From Veillonella denticariosi JCM 15641 (GTDB lineage: Bacteria > Bacillota > Negativicutes > Veillonellales > Veillonellaceae), in contig NZ_PPDB01000003.1 in assembly GCF_002959855.1 (NCBI RefSeq), forward strand, positions 496,001 through 560,000: DNA of 64,000 nt, given 5' to 3'. This document shows, piece after piece, positions 19,338 through 28,761 of this stretch. The notes under the pieces were generated by a model. It did no database searches and had not been told where the DNA came from. It saw only the letters and a program-made list of their open reading frames with translations. Position 1 is the stretch's first letter; each line of letters opens with the position of its first letter. A program made the translations under genes and the position numbers.

Positions 19338-20398
19338 TGACTAACCGCCGTCCCTTCTTGTAATTGCTGAGTACCGGCGGTGATGACGATGTCGCCCTTC
19401 GAGAGGCCTGATGTGACGATAACCGAATTCGAACCGAATTCACCGGTTTTAATCGGTACGAGATGAGCCTTGTTGTCCCGTATGATATATACCGCATTAT
19501 TACCGGACGAATCTTTTACCAACGCCGTCAAAGGAATGGTTAGATGCGTTGAATCCGTGGATGTCAGATTTGCGTTGATCGTCATGCCCAGTTGTACCGA
19601 GTCCGGAGGATTCTGCAAGGAAATTTTTACCGTATAGGTCCGCGCTACAGGATCCGGAACAGGAGAGATTTCGCGAACGACGCCCTGTACTTTTACGTCA
19701 GGAAGCGCCCAGAACGTAATCGTTGCAGGACTGCCCACGTGGACGGTGTTGAGTTCCTGTTCAGGAATGGAGATGACTGCCTCCGGCTCATGACCGGCCG
19801 CCAATATGCCCACCTGTTGGCCCGCCGCTACGACCTGACCCGGTTCGATGGTGAGGCTCGTGATGATGCCCGTATCGGGGGCGATCAAGTTAGTATAGCT
19901 GTCCTGATTGCTGCTCAAGTTGAGGCTGGCTTGCGCCTGTTGTAGTTGAGCCGCCGAGGCGTTTAACTGATTTTCCGCTTGATCCAGCTGCAATTTGCTG
20001 ATCGCCTGCTGGGCGTACAGTTCGCGGTATCGCTTTGCATTTGTATTCGCCAGGTCATAAGCCGATTGAGCCGCTTTTACGGCGCCCTCCGCATTTTGTA
20101 CCTGCGATGCCGTATCGGCGCCGTTGATCTGAGCGATGACCTGACCGGCCTCTACCTGATCGCCTACGCTGGCAAATTTGTTGATAACGCGTCCTCCGAT
20201 CTGAAAGGCCAGATTGGTTTCCGTCCGATTATGAACGGTACCGGAATATCCGGCGCCGGTAGTGCCGCTTTCTTCGCCGATGGTAATGGTGCGGACCTTT
20301 AGACTCGCTTCATCTGTCTGTTTTTCTGAGCCGCAACCGCTGATGAGGGTCGCCCCTATCATGATGGCGGCTATCATTGATATGACTCTTTGATTCAT
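19334..20398 (-). CDS. RND efflux periplasmic adaptor (membrane fusion) lipoprotein
   Basis: The 354-aa protein has a signal peptide ending in the lipobox LISGC, so it is a lipoprotein attached to the inner membrane. It contains the adaptor plan: a lipoyl-like half (GDQVEAGQVIAQI), a coiled-coil hairpin with Gln- and Ala-rich heptads (about 95-165), the second lipoyl half (APDTGIITSLTIEPGQVV) and a beta-barrel domain. It connects the permease with an outer-membrane channel. AAGGAG precedes the ATG, and the stop overlaps the permease start. Confidence 0.92.
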   Translation of the reverse strand: MNQRVISMIAAIMIGATLISGCGSEKQTDEASLKVRTITIGEESGTTGAGYSGTVHNRTETNLAFQIGGRVINKFASVGDQVEAGQVIAQINGADTASQVQNAEGAVKAAQSAYDLANTNAKRYRELYAQQAISKLQLDQAENQLNASAAQLQQAQASLNLSSNQDSYTNLIAPDTGIITSLTIEPGQVVAAGQQVGILAAGHEPEAVISIPEQELNTVHVGSPATITFWALPDVKVQGVVREISPVPDPVARTYTVKISLQNPPDSVQLGMTINANLTSTDSTHLTIPLTALVKDSSGNNAVYIIRDNKAHLVPIKTGEFGSNSVIVTSGLSKGDIVITAGTQQLQEGTAVSQ

Positions 20399-20445
20399 AG
20401 AATCTCTCCTTTATCCCGTCTATAGCTATTTCATGTGAAAGTATC

Positions 20446-20490
20446 ATTATATTAGCTCTTAGTATTTTCGGAAATAGTATTTCCCGAAAT
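20446..20490 (-). promoter_or_regulatory. Candidate operator and promoter of the RND operon
   Basis: A palindrome GGAAATA-G-TATTTCC (20470-20484) is embedded in longer imperfect arms, ATTTTCGGAAATA and TATTTCCCGAAAT. On the minus strand TATAAT (20446-20451) is a perfect -10, and a position 17 bp upstream falls inside the palindrome. A repressor bound there would block the -35. No regulator gene is adjacent. Confidence 0.55.
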
Positions 20491-20767
20491 CAGTGGTACG
20501 TTTATACATTCTATAAGGAGTACATATGATAATGTATTTCATCATTAAGTACCAGAATAAGTACCAGAATAGCTGAAATAGGTACAGATTTTATATTTTA
20601 TACAATTAAATAATACTATATATAGTGGAAAAATTCCAGTAAGTGTAAAGGAATTCTATAACTATAATTGTATTTATAACTAAACTGATGTGTAAATTAT
20701 ATGTTGAGTTACGATTGGAAGTTGAAATAGCCTCTATATAGGTGGCATAAAATCAATTAATAAAAAA
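20491..20767. other. AT-rich spacer between two minus-strand genes
   Basis: I see no gene in this stretch. It is AT-rich and contains only small inverted repeats, such as TGGAAAAATTCCA, and runs of A/T. It probably contains the distal promoter region of the RND operon. Confidence 0.4.
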
Positions 20768-20811
20768 ATACCCTCTAAAGTTAGAAAATAAACTCTAACT
20801 TTAGAGGGTAT
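20768..20811 (-). terminator. Terminator after the CNNM/CBS gene
   Basis: ATACCCTCTAAAGTTAGA pairs perfectly over 18 bp with its complement at 20794-20811, with an 8-nt loop. On the minus strand it is followed by a run of T, so it ends the transcript of the CNNM gene. Confidence 0.9.
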
Positions 20812-20835
20812 CGAATCGTTATAAGGGTTATCTGA

Positions 20836-22194
20836 TTATTCTTCTGTCGGCTCCGCAACGGGTTCTTCATAGGTGACGAGGATCTTGTCGATCCGCGTAT
20901 TATCCATGTCGATGACTTCAAAGGTGTAGCCGTTCCATTTGACCTTGTCCAGTTCCTTCGGAATGCGTCCGAACAGAACATTCAAGAGGCCGCCCATGGT
21001 TTTGTACAAATCTTTTTCCTCGCCCGGTAATTCCGTGTCGATGTGAAAGAATTCTTTGAATTCGTCCACGTCGAGCAGGCCGTCTATGAGCCATGTACCG
21101 TCTTCGCGCTCGATGATGCGGTTTTCCTCTTCCTTGATTTCCTCCTCGCCGGACGGCATGAGGCCTACGATTTCCTCCATGATGTCGTGCAGTGTGACGA
21201 GACCGCTGAAGCCGCCGTATTCATCGAGAACGATGGTTTCGTGAACTCCTTCCGTGCGGAGCAGTTTAAGCAACTTCATGAGCGTAATGGATTCCGGTAC
21301 GAGTAGCGGTTCTTTCAGACATGATTTAATGATATCGTGAATTGAAATGGAATCGTTTGGTCGCTGCATGATCTGTACCAACACGTCCGATACGGTTACG
21401 AGACCTTTCAGTTCATCCAAAGAGTCGGTACCGACGGGGATGCGATATTGGTTCGCGTTTTTGAGGACCTCCATGATTTCATCATCCGTGCCGTTCAGGT
21501 CAATCCATTTGAGCTGTGTGCGCGGTGTCATGATATCGCCGGCGTTCATATCGGCCAGGTGAAAGATGTTTTCTACGAGAATCGGTTCCTCTTCTTCATA
21601 AGCCCCCATGGCGACGCCTTCGGTGAGCATCTTGTTGATTTCGGATTCCGTTACAGGCGCCTCTTCTTTCACGGTGACGCCCAGTACTTTCAACAAAAAT
21701 TCCGTCGAGATGCCGAGAAAGCTGACGATCGGTTTCAGTGCCACGGACAGCCAGTAAATCGGTTTCGCCACGATGACGGCGATGGATTCGGGGCTGTTTA
21801 AAGCGAGTCGTTTCGGCACCAGTTCGCCGATCACAAGTGACAGGTAGGTGATGATCGCTACGATGATGAAGGAGCTGATCGATGCGGCATAGTCCGCGAT
21901 GGCCGGTATGGAATTTTTCAGTAATTCCTCTAGCGGTCCCGAGAAGGTGGCACCGGAGTACAGACCGGTCAGGATGCCGACGAGGGTGATGCCGATTTGA
22001 ATGGTGGAGAACATTTCGTTCGGGCTCTCCGACAATTCAAACGCCTTTTTGGCGCGCTCGTTGCCGGCCTCCGCCATTTCCTCCAGGCGGCGCTTCTTGG
22101 CGTTGACGATGGCCAGCTCGGTCATGGAAAACAAGCCGTTGGCGATGATTAATACGATGATAATTATAAAATCTAAGGTCAGATCACTGTCCAT
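20836..22194 (-). CDS. CNNM/CBS-pair/CorC_HlyC protein (HlyC/CorC family, possible magnesium transport or export)
   Basis: The 452-aa protein has an N-terminal CNNM/DUF21 membrane domain (about 1-185, four hydrophobic segments, with a GELVPKRLALN segment), two CBS domains (about 195-330, MTPRTQLKWIDLNGTDDEI... and the second ending VTLHDIMEEIVG) and a C-terminal CorC_HlyC domain (about 350-440). Homologues are tied to magnesium or cobalt movement and were once annotated as hemolysins. GGAG precedes the ATG. It stands alone, with its own terminator. Confidence 0.9.
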   Translation of the reverse strand: MDSDLTLDFIIIIVLIIANGLFSMTELAIVNAKKRRLEEMAEAGNERAKKAFELSESPNEMFSTIQIGITLVGILTGLYSGATFSGPLEELLKNSIPAIADYAASISSFIIVAIITYLSLVIGELVPKRLALNSPESIAVIVAKPIYWLSVALKPIVSFLGISTEFLLKVLGVTVKEEAPVTESEINKMLTEGVAMGAYEEEEPILVENIFHLADMNAGDIMTPRTQLKWIDLNGTDDEIMEVLKNANQYRIPVGTDSLDELKGLVTVSDVLVQIMQRPNDSISIHDIIKSCLKEPLLVPESITLMKLLKLLRTEGVHETIVLDEYGGFSGLVTLHDIMEEIVGLMPSGEEEIKEEENRIIEREDGTWLIDGLLDVDEFKEFFHIDTELPGEEKDLYKTMGGLLNVLFGRIPKELDKVKWNGYTFEVIDMDNTRIDKILVTYEEPVAEPTEE

Positions 22195-22397
22195 TTGGGA
22201 CTCCTTTTGTATGATATAAATCGAAATAATACCTTTATTTAGTATATCATATAAGTATAGATAGATGTTTATATAATGGTAAAAGTACCTCTAAGGGGTG
22301 CCTTTGTATCTATAGGAATCTAAATAGATTATTATAAAATAATTTTTATAAAACTAAAAATATAGGATAATATTACAGAAGGAGTATATCTATATCT

Positions 22398-23000
22398 ATG
22401 TCAACATCTGAACAGGAATGGGAACAATTACTCGCTATCAAAACATCCGGCCGCGATGACAGTCGGTCCGACGGCGAGCATCATCCCTATGAGGCGACGG
22501 ATTACTGCGTTCTCGAACGGCTTGCGAACAGCGGTTATATCCGTAAAAAACATACATTGATCGACTACGGCAGCGGCAAGGGGCGGGTCGGTATCTTTAT
22601 GGCTTATCAGACGGGGTGCCGGTCCATCGGCATCGAATACGATGAACGACTGTACCTCAAGGCGTTGAAAAATACTGAAAGTCCGGCGGCTCGGAATCGC
22701 GTGTCCTTTGTCCTTGGTGATGCGGCCACCTATGAATTGCCTGATGCAGCGGATTGCTGCTTTTTCTTTAATCCCTTTGCGTTGCATACGATTAAGCGCG
22801 TGTTAGGTAATATCTTTGATTCCGTATATCATCATCCACGTAATATTCAGCTATTCTTTTACTATGTAAATGAAGAGGTGGAGAACTTTTTAAATACTCA
22901 TGTGCGACTGGAGAAGGAAGTATTTATCGATTGCAGCGATCTGTTTCAGGAACCGGACGCAAAGGAAAAGATACTCGTTTATAGGGTGACTTTATTTTGA
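22398..23000 (+). CDS. Class I SAM-dependent methyltransferase
   Basis: The 200-aa protein has the Rossmann methyltransferase glycine motif DYGSGKGRVGIF at about residue 56, then IEYDERLYLKAL (motif II acidic residue) and LGDAATY. The later segment FFFNPFALHTIKRVL may hold the catalytic or substrate region. Its substrate is unknown, and no obvious partner lies next to it. It starts with ATG after a GGAG. It could be related to rRNA or small-molecule methylases. Confidence 0.8.
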   Translation: MSTSEQEWEQLLAIKTSGRDDSRSDGEHHPYEATDYCVLERLANSGYIRKKHTLIDYGSGKGRVGIFMAYQTGCRSIGIEYDERLYLKALKNTESPAARNRVSFVLGDAATYELPDAADCCFFFNPFALHTIKRVLGNIFDSVYHHPRNIQLFFYYVNEEVENFLNTHVRLEKEVFIDCSDLFQEPDAKEKILVYRVTLF

Positions 23001-23327
23001 TAGGACTGCGTAAACTTAAATACTATATTGTGTAAGGCTAAAGACTGTATGATTACACAAGTTTAATGGATATAGATTTTATAAATTTATATATTAACTG
23101 CATTTATGAATACCTCGGCGGGACCATGATACATTGATTTTCACAGGCAACAGAAAATCATGTCGCAGCCGGGGTTTTATTCATTTTATAGAGGAAAAAC
23201 CGCGTAAATTCTGCTATAATACTATATTAGAGATTATAAAATTGATTTAGATTTTCAATGTTCTGTACATTAATTCGTATGCATTATTGAAATGTGTAGG
23301 ACTGAATATAGAGCAGAGGAGGTACCT
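23001..23327. terminator. Intergenic region with GC-rich hairpin terminator
   Basis: CCTCGGC (23113-23119) pairs with GCCGGGG (23168-23174), with GATTTTC (23136-23142) and GAAAATC (23153-23159) inside, and a T-rich tract follows. It closes the methyltransferase transcript. The rest of the gap is AT-rich leader for the next gene. Confidence 0.65.
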
Positions 23328-24611
23328 ATGGAACTCATCACTACGACATTGATTGAACGAATTCGCAAGGCGCTGATCAAACGCTATGACAGAGATCAGC
23401 AGATTCAGCAGATGATTGAGGAAATCGGTACTGAAGAAGGGCTCAATGAAACCGAATTGGCTATCGTATATCAGGCTTATCTGGAGGTTAAGGAGCGCGT
23501 GTATTACACGTCCACCTTGGTTGATCTGTGGAATCAGATCGATGAGGTGCAGAACCGGATGGCGCTGCTTCATACGTACGAATCTCTGGAACAGGATCTG
23601 TTCGGTGATGTCGTGGGACATGTTTACGATGATGGTACCGTAGGTCATGGTATCGGCAAGGGTGTCGATAATCGTCACGATGCGTACGCTATGGAAGAGG
23701 TGCAGCTCGAGGATGTGCCGCTTCAACATGATACGACGGTGGGCGTGAATCATATCAAATTGAATGAACTTCATGCGATGGGCGGTTTGTTTACAGGTGC
23801 CGGTGAAAGCATCGAAAAAAACGCCGATATGGATGATTTGGATGAAGCATCCATAGAGCATATGCATGCGGAGCCGTTGCAAGGTGTGGAATCACTGGAG
23901 ACAAAACATGTACATGATTCTGCGGATGCTTTCAAAGAAAAACAATCCTTTCTATCAGAGCATAAACAATCTAATTTCGATGATGAAGATAATATTGATA
24001 CATTTGATGCAGATGGATCATATGATGGGAAGAGAGATTTCAAGAAAACCGATTCGGAAGAAGAGTCAGACGACGATGTATCCATTGACCCTTTCACGGC
24101 GGTAAATGCCCTGTTGTTCGGTAAATCCGATATGGATAGAAAAAAGGGCCAAAAGAAGCTGGAAAAGCTCATTAAAAAGCAGTTGAAGCGTGTTGATAAA
24201 GAATGGGTCCGCATTAACGGCACGGACGGAAAATCTAAAAAATCCACAGACAAAAAAGATAAAGACAAAAAAGCTAAGAAAGATAAAGATAAGAAAAATA
24301 AAAAGGACAAAAAAGATAAGCTGAAAAAGTCGAAGGATAAAAAGGATAAGAAAGATAAGTCGAAGAAGGACAAATCCAAAAAATCCAAAGATGAAACATT
24401 CACATTCAAAGATGATACATCTAAGTCCAAAGACAAGAAATCAAAGGATGGAAAAGCCAAGTCTAAAGGTGATAAGGATAGGTTTAAAAATGCCAAGAAA
24501 TCTAAAGATGATAAGGCAAAATCCGATTATAAATCTTTAGGTTTGAGTGATAAAAAAATTGATTTGTTCAATAAGAAATCACAAAAGGCCGGTAAAGGCG
24601 AAAAAAAGTAA
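23328..24611 (+). CDS. Hypothetical protein with Lys/Asp-rich C-terminal tail
   Basis: I do not recognise this 427-aa protein. The N-terminal third is helical (ELITTTLIERIRKALIKRYD...). The middle is acidic, with DIDTFDADGSYDG. The last about 130 residues are a low-complexity Lys/Asp/Ser tract made of KDKK-type words, with no structure expected. GAGGAGG precedes the ATG at 23328; the longer frame upstream lacks such a site. A highly basic, disordered tail would bind nucleic acid or anionic polymer, but this is inference. The tail DNA is a simple repeat and may vary in length. Confidence 0.7.
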   Translation: MELITTTLIERIRKALIKRYDRDQQIQQMIEEIGTEEGLNETELAIVYQAYLEVKERVYYTSTLVDLWNQIDEVQNRMALLHTYESLEQDLFGDVVGHVYDDGTVGHGIGKGVDNRHDAYAMEEVQLEDVPLQHDTTVGVNHIKLNELHAMGGLFTGAGESIEKNADMDDLDEASIEHMHAEPLQGVESLETKHVHDSADAFKEKQSFLSEHKQSNFDDEDNIDTFDADGSYDGKRDFKKTDSEEESDDDVSIDPFTAVNALLFGKSDMDRKKGQKKLEKLIKKQLKRVDKEWVRINGTDGKSKKSTDKKDKDKKAKKDKDKKNKKDKKDKLKKSKDKKDKKDKSKKDKSKKSKDETFTFKDDTSKSKDKKSKDGKAKSKGDKDRFKNAKKSKDDKAKSDYKSLGLSDKKIDLFNKKSQKAGKGEKK

Positions 24612-24779
24612 AAACGATGGTTTTGTGGTCTGCTGGTGAAAAAATGGCGGGTGCCGGAACTGTCGACCGCGGCTGCGGAAAATGTAAACGGTGCAGGGGG
24701 AATAGGTGTAAGAAGTATCCCCTATGATGCATGATTATAGAGTTTGATGAGTAAATACGAGTAATAGAGAGGTTACGAT

Positions 24780-26717
24780 ATGAGCCGATGGCAGAGATTA
24801 TTTCAGGGTATAGCGGATGAGATCAGGATTTTTATCTTCTTCTCCCTATTGTTAACCGTATTTAGAATCGTATTTCTCCTTAAATTTCAATCACAGCTGG
24901 CGACGGCATCGATGCATGATGTGCTGATGTCGTTGTGGCTCGGGTTCCGGTTGAGCTTGAAGACGGTCGGCGCTCTTTGCTTATTGAGCTTTGTGGGCGG
25001 CACTTTGGTGCACACCTTTGTACCGAAATGGCCGTCACTAAAAATCAAGAAAATCATTTCCTCTATCGCCGTCGTTTTACTGACATTACTATTTTTCGGA
25101 CGAATTCCGTTTTATACAATCTTTAATTCATCTTACAATGCTATGCTCATTAACGGCAAGAATGATGATATGTCCGCCATTATTAATACGGCTGTCAACG
25201 AATATCACGCTATTCCGTACCTCATCGGTGCCCTTATTGTAAGCGGTATTTTATGCCGATTATTGAATCGGATTTTGGATCCCGTTACGATACAGTGGAC
25301 ACCGAAAACAAAGCTTTCACAATGGCTGACGGGCATAGGACTTTTTCTCATCTTCGGCCTTGTATTTCTGACATTCCGATTCGGCGGAGCTTTCAGCTAT
25401 ACGAAATCCATTAACTGGGAAAGTGCGGCGCGCCTCAATTCCAATTTGTTGAATGAAACGATTCTCGACGATGTACAGGCGCTGTATCGTGTTAAAAGTA
25501 TCGCTAAACGAACGGAGGAGCTTGAGGTTATCAACTTGACGCCGGCGGAACTGAATGAGAAGATCAAGGCCATCGGCGGAAAGCCTAACGGCAGTACATT
25601 TGATGCGGCTTTCACAAAAACGGTGACTCGTCAGCGATTACAGGAACAGCCGCGGTCGATTAACGTCATTCTCGGTGAATCCTATGGATTATGGCCGTTT
25701 TTGCCTGAATATAACGAACCTGGCGTATATCTCGTCGAACAGGGCAGAAAATATGCGGCCGATCCTCAGGCGATGAGCACGCACCTGGCGTTGGCTCAGG
25801 GAACGGGCACGATGCCGGCCATTAACGGACTGTTGACGGGAATGCCCGATACGGGATTATATCCGAATTATGAAAATCAAAGCTTCGTACAGTCTTACGG
25901 TCTCGGCATAGGTCCTGTCATGAAGAAACTGGGATACAAAACGGTGTTCTGGTACGGCGGATTCAGCACGTGGCAGAACGTGAAGAATTTTGTTTTATCC
26001 CAAGGTTTTGATGAATTCCACGATGCGTCCGAGATTCCCAGCGATGAAGGAAATGCGTGGGGCGTGGCGGATAAATACCTCTTTAAGGCCATTTCCGATT
26101 ATATGGATCAGCACCGGGGCGAAAAAATCATCAATGTCATCATGACCACGTCAAATCATCCGCCATATAATGTGGATGTCGCTAAGGAAGGCTTCGATGT
26201 CAATAAGGTTAAGGGTCATTTGCCGGATTCCATCGCTGAAACGGATAAACAGTTAAATGAAATGGGGCATATCTGGTATGCCGACCATGTGATGGGCGAA
26301 TTTATCGGTCGCGAAGAGCAGCAGGATCCGACGGCGCTGTTCGTCATCACCGGCGATCATAGCGAACGATTCAACTTTGCTCACGATGTAGGACCGAATG
26401 TGGCCTCTACGATACCGATTATCTTTTACGGTCGCGGTATTCATAAAGACTGGCTTGCGCCGAATGCGTTCGGCATGAGTATCCAGATTATTCCGACACT
26501 GGCTGAGCTTGCAGGTCGTGAAGGACAGACCTATGAAGCGATGGTGCCGAGCCTGTTCAGCCAGGAACAGTTTGTCTTCAATCATCGCTTATGGCTTGAT
26601 AATAACGGTAAGGTATCGGAACAAAACTCACAGATGCCGGCGGCGTACGGAGATGTGATCAGGACTATGCGGGAACTGGCGGCATGGCGAATTAAGCATG
26701 GGAATAGCATTGAGTAA
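24780..26717 (+). CDS. Membrane-anchored alkaline phosphatase superfamily transferase (LtaS/EptA-like), first copy
   Basis: This 645-aa protein has an N-terminal membrane domain with five hydrophobic stretches (about 1-200) followed by a large extracytoplasmic domain. It contains ILGESYGLW (metal-binding Glu), a TGTMPA segment with a Thr in the nucleophile position, WYGGFSTW, TTSNHPPYN and ITGDHSERF (metal-binding Asp-His). This plan fits phosphoglycerol or phosphoethanolamine transferases acting on surface glycans. It is the first gene of the long glycan cluster and is followed by a diverged paralogue. Confidence 0.82.
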   Translation: MSRWQRLFQGIADEIRIFIFFSLLLTVFRIVFLLKFQSQLATASMHDVLMSLWLGFRLSLKTVGALCLLSFVGGTLVHTFVPKWPSLKIKKIISSIAVVLLTLLFFGRIPFYTIFNSSYNAMLINGKNDDMSAIINTAVNEYHAIPYLIGALIVSGILCRLLNRILDPVTIQWTPKTKLSQWLTGIGLFLIFGLVFLTFRFGGAFSYTKSINWESAARLNSNLLNETILDDVQALYRVKSIAKRTEELEVINLTPAELNEKIKAIGGKPNGSTFDAAFTKTVTRQRLQEQPRSINVILGESYGLWPFLPEYNEPGVYLVEQGRKYAADPQAMSTHLALAQGTGTMPAINGLLTGMPDTGLYPNYENQSFVQSYGLGIGPVMKKLGYKTVFWYGGFSTWQNVKNFVLSQGFDEFHDASEIPSDEGNAWGVADKYLFKAISDYMDQHRGEKIINVIMTTSNHPPYNVDVAKEGFDVNKVKGHLPDSIAETDKQLNEMGHIWYADHVMGEFIGREEQQDPTALFVITGDHSERFNFAHDVGPNVASTIPIIFYGRGIHKDWLAPNAFGMSIQIIPTLAELAGREGQTYEAMVPSLFSQEQFVFNHRLWLDNNGKVSEQNSQMPAAYGDVIRTMRELAAWRIKHGNSIE

Positions 26718-26756
26718 ATATATAGAGAATTTATAAAGAAGAGAAGTCAGGATTAT

Positions 26757-28760
26757 ATGGGTGAACAATTTTTTCTATCATTACAACAAAATATTAAATT
26801 ATTTATTTGGTTACCCATACTATGTGCTATATTTCGAGCAATTTTTATATGGATGTATCATCCGTATCAATCCCTAGCGGGTAAAGGAAAGATTATCAGA
26901 GAATGCTTTCGTTTCGGCTTTTGGTGGGGCCTCGATATCAATGCGTATCAACTATTGATTCTGCTTGTATTAGGGACCTTGCCATCGTTACTCATTCCTG
27001 ATTTACAGACTGTTTTGCCCGTGATCATCAATGTGTTGGTGAGCTGCATCATATATGCCGCTTTTACGGGTAAGCTCATATTTTATAAACATTTTAATGA
27101 TACCTACAATTACATGGTTCATTATGGAGCGCATGCGGATAAACATAATTTGATTGATATTTTCTTTAATCAGGACAAGGGCGGATGGATTGTTGCCGGA
27201 TTTATTCCCATGGCGATGATCAGCTATTTTGCCAGCATGATGTTGTTGGCGTTGCCGACGATTCCTTATCCTTCTTTTGAAAGTACCCTTACAGAAGGTT
27301 TTGGTATTTTTGGATTTTTAGCACTGTATATATTGCTTTATTATTGGCTACATTACGGGGGAACCTTAAATCATCGTAATAAGCCCGAATGGGACGTAGT
27401 TCCTACGATAGTGAAAGAGGATATTTTCTTTGCGAAGGCTACAGTTGATGATTTGGAGGCACTTAAATTAGTGCGTAAGAATCCGTTGCAGCCGGAGCAG
27501 ATGAAAACCGATGATGAACTGGCGCAAGACATTAATCATATCGCCATAAACGATTCATGGCGCTCATTAGACCATCCGTTATTTGCTTTTAAACGGGTTG
27601 CATCGGGTCCGCGCATTACGAAATCGAAACATATATTTTTTATTGTCGGTGAAAGTATCACACAATGGTCTATGGACCCGTTATATGAATCCTTTAATAT
27701 TTGTCCCGGGTTAAAGAGATTTGCCGGAGATGAGCATACATTGACTGTCCCTAATTTTTTACCTGCCGGTAATGTATCTCGTCCATCTATTTCAAGTCTT
27801 ATGAGCGGTATTTACGATAGCGGCATGGAGCTTAATGAAAAGGAGCAGTTTTGGCATGAAACATTACCGACTGCGCTGGCTCATCAGATAAAGAAATTGG
27901 GATATCAGACGATATACTGGTACGGTGGCAACTCCTCCAGTGGGAACTTTACAAAATTCGGCAAAGCCCAAGGATTTGATCGCATTGAAAATGCGACTGC
28001 ATTTTGCGGACCTAAGGCACCGCAGACATGGTTAGGGGTGTATGATCACGTATTTTTAGCGGAAGCCACACGTCTTATCAGTGATATTGATGAGCCTACA
28101 TTTCATTTTGTGTACACTACCACGAATCATGGTCCGTATAAATTACCTGATACACTGCTTGATTTTGATGCTCACCGTGATTTGCAAGGTGCAGGAAACG
28201 ATATCATCAATCGCAAAGCCGATAATAAAGGCTTAGCGACGTATAAATATTGTGATAAGACAATTTTTGATTTCGTAGATGCGATGAAAGCAAGATTTCC
28301 GGACAGCCTGTTTATCGTAACCGGAGATCATTCCGCATTATTCGGAGAATTTAATAACACGTCGTTCTTACACCGTGACTATACGGTGCGCGAACGTTTT
28401 AATACGGTATGTTATATACAGCATCCGGAGTTTTCTAGGGATACTTTCACCACATCCATCGGCACGCATTTAAGCCTGATGCCGACCATAATTGAAGCTA
28501 TCGCTCCGAAGGGATTCGAGTACTATTCTATTTTACCGTCCTTATTTGAAACGCAGCCGCCGGTACATGTAACACCATATCAATGGATTACGGATATCAT
28601 GGTGGGCGATGTTCGTGAGGATTATGGGCAGTATAACGTATACGGTCGTGATCCGGTGGAATACATCAGACCGATTGATAATCATGCGGATGAAGCCAAT
28701 CGCTGGCGGTCGCTTTCAACATGGCTTATGAAACATAGCAGACAGAATGAGGGAGTATAG
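26757..28760 (+). CDS. Membrane-anchored alkaline phosphatase superfamily transferase, second copy
   Basis: The 667-aa protein has the same plan as the gene upstream: N-terminal membrane helices, then IVGESITQWS, WYGGNSSSG, TTTNHGPYKL and VTGDHSALFGEF. The nucleophile region is SRPSISSLMSG, so the candidate residue is Ser where the first copy has Thr. The two are paralogues with clearly different sequences. It probably decorates lipopolysaccharide or another surface glycan with a phospho group. It is followed immediately by a glycosyltransferase, with start one base after its stop. Confidence 0.82.
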   Translation: MGEQFFLSLQQNIKLFIWLPILCAIFRAIFIWMYHPYQSLAGKGKIIRECFRFGFWWGLDINAYQLLILLVLGTLPSLLIPDLQTVLPVIINVLVSCIIYAAFTGKLIFYKHFNDTYNYMVHYGAHADKHNLIDIFFNQDKGGWIVAGFIPMAMISYFASMMLLALPTIPYPSFESTLTEGFGIFGFLALYILLYYWLHYGGTLNHRNKPEWDVVPTIVKEDIFFAKATVDDLEALKLVRKNPLQPEQMKTDDELAQDINHIAINDSWRSLDHPLFAFKRVASGPRITKSKHIFFIVGESITQWSMDPLYESFNICPGLKRFAGDEHTLTVPNFLPAGNVSRPSISSLMSGIYDSGMELNEKEQFWHETLPTALAHQIKKLGYQTIYWYGGNSSSGNFTKFGKAQGFDRIENATAFCGPKAPQTWLGVYDHVFLAEATRLISDIDEPTFHFVYTTTNHGPYKLPDTLLDFDAHRDLQGAGNDIINRKADNKGLATYKYCDKTIFDFVDAMKARFPDSLFIVTGDHSALFGEFNNTSFLHRDYTVRERFNTVCYIQHPEFSRDTFTTSIGTHLSLMPTIIEAIAPKGFEYYSILPSLFETQPPVHVTPYQWITDIMVGDVREDYGQYNVYGRDPVEYIRPIDNHADEANRWRSLSTWLMKHSRQNEGV

Positions 28761-28761
28761 T

